Part shown: one piece after another, positions 63,998 through 64,000 of the stretch
Layout of the letters: each line of letters starts with the position of its first letter
Numbering within the stretch: the stretch's first letter is position 1
Origin: JTS-RE37 sp041743975
GTDB lineage: Bacteria; Bacteroidota; Bacteroidia; Flavobacteriales; Flavobacteriaceae
Assembly: GCA_041743975.1 (NCBI GenBank)
Contig: JBGTLT010000176.1
Coordinates: forward strand, 5,613-69,612
Direction of reading: 5' to 3'
DNA length: 64,000 bases
Made by a program: the position numbers and the translations under genes
Notes under the pieces: model-generated
The model's database searches: none
What the model was told of the DNA's origin: nothing
What the model saw: the letters and a program-made list of their open reading frames with translations, nothing else

Positions 63998-64000
63998 GGT

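Noticed and set aside
1..64000. CRISPR arrays, insertion sequences, integrases, prophage genes, rRNA and tRNA genes
   Set aside because: Looked for repeated spacers, transposase motifs and RNA genes; none was seen.

Overview
The window is a chromosomal segment of a Bacteroidota bacterium, most likely a marine member of the Flavobacteriaceae. Support from the sequence: several promoters fit the Bacteroidota pattern (TTG, about 20 nt, TAnnTTTG); one protein carries a type IX secretion sorting domain; threonine dehydrogenase is of the short SDR type; speA-speB is followed by a deoxyhypusine-synthase-like gene; DUF1501/DUF1800, DUF4199 and DUF6428 proteins occur; and several starts are TTG. The genus cannot be fixed from this segment. 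No rRNA, tRNA, CRISPR array, integrase or transposase was seen, so this is mostly core genome with a few decayed or accessory spots.

Layout. 1-6.1 kb: end of a GMC oxidoreductase with its subunit-3 partner, small secreted and sensory proteins, an amidohydrolase, and an isolated moaE-moaC pair. 6.6-10.2 kb: polyamine operon speA-speB-DHS-like-acidic protein. 10.2-18.1 kb: VOC protein, threonine dehydrogenase, TPR and lipoproteins, an SDR protein with a membrane M28 peptidase, a CBS protein and small hypotheticals. 18.2-24.4 kb: three exported hydrolase-type proteins on the minus strand (VPS10/BNR repeat protein, class-C serine hydrolase, M28 peptidase). 24.4-26.3 kb: gene-poor stretch with a decayed SLC12-type transporter, a perfect inverted repeat, ssb with a strong terminator, and possible remnants. 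26.3-36.4 kb: metG, the DUF1800-DUF1501 export pair, YraN, an ACT-like protein, a TlpA-like thioredoxin and a second serine hydrolase.

36.5-46 kb is a DNA-repair island: mfd with its own promoter, and the four-gene ligase-associated DNA damage response set (exonuclease, ATP-dependent ligase, Lhr-type helicase, PdeM). 46-51.4 kb: TerB-like protein, fbp, GNAT-aspartate kinase, and a two-domain acyltransferase of the OlsF type. 51.6-53.2 kb: a reduced arsenic locus (ArsR, DUF6428, ArsN1-like acetyltransferase) with two near-identical ArsR-box sequences but no reductase or pump. 53.2-57 kb: small membrane and stress-type proteins, including a membrane-tethered LuxR-type regulator. 57.2-63.8 kb: mgtE, rsmA, a DUF4286-GGCT fusion, a TPR protein, a SnoaL-like protein and serS, all on the minus strand.

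I did not find one clearly new multi-gene system. The best leads are the bacterial DHS-like protein in the agmatine/putrescine operon, the DUF4286-GGCT fusion, the reduced arsinothricin/arsenic locus with duplicated operator, a Tat-plus-T9SS protein, and the unannotated transporter pseudogene.
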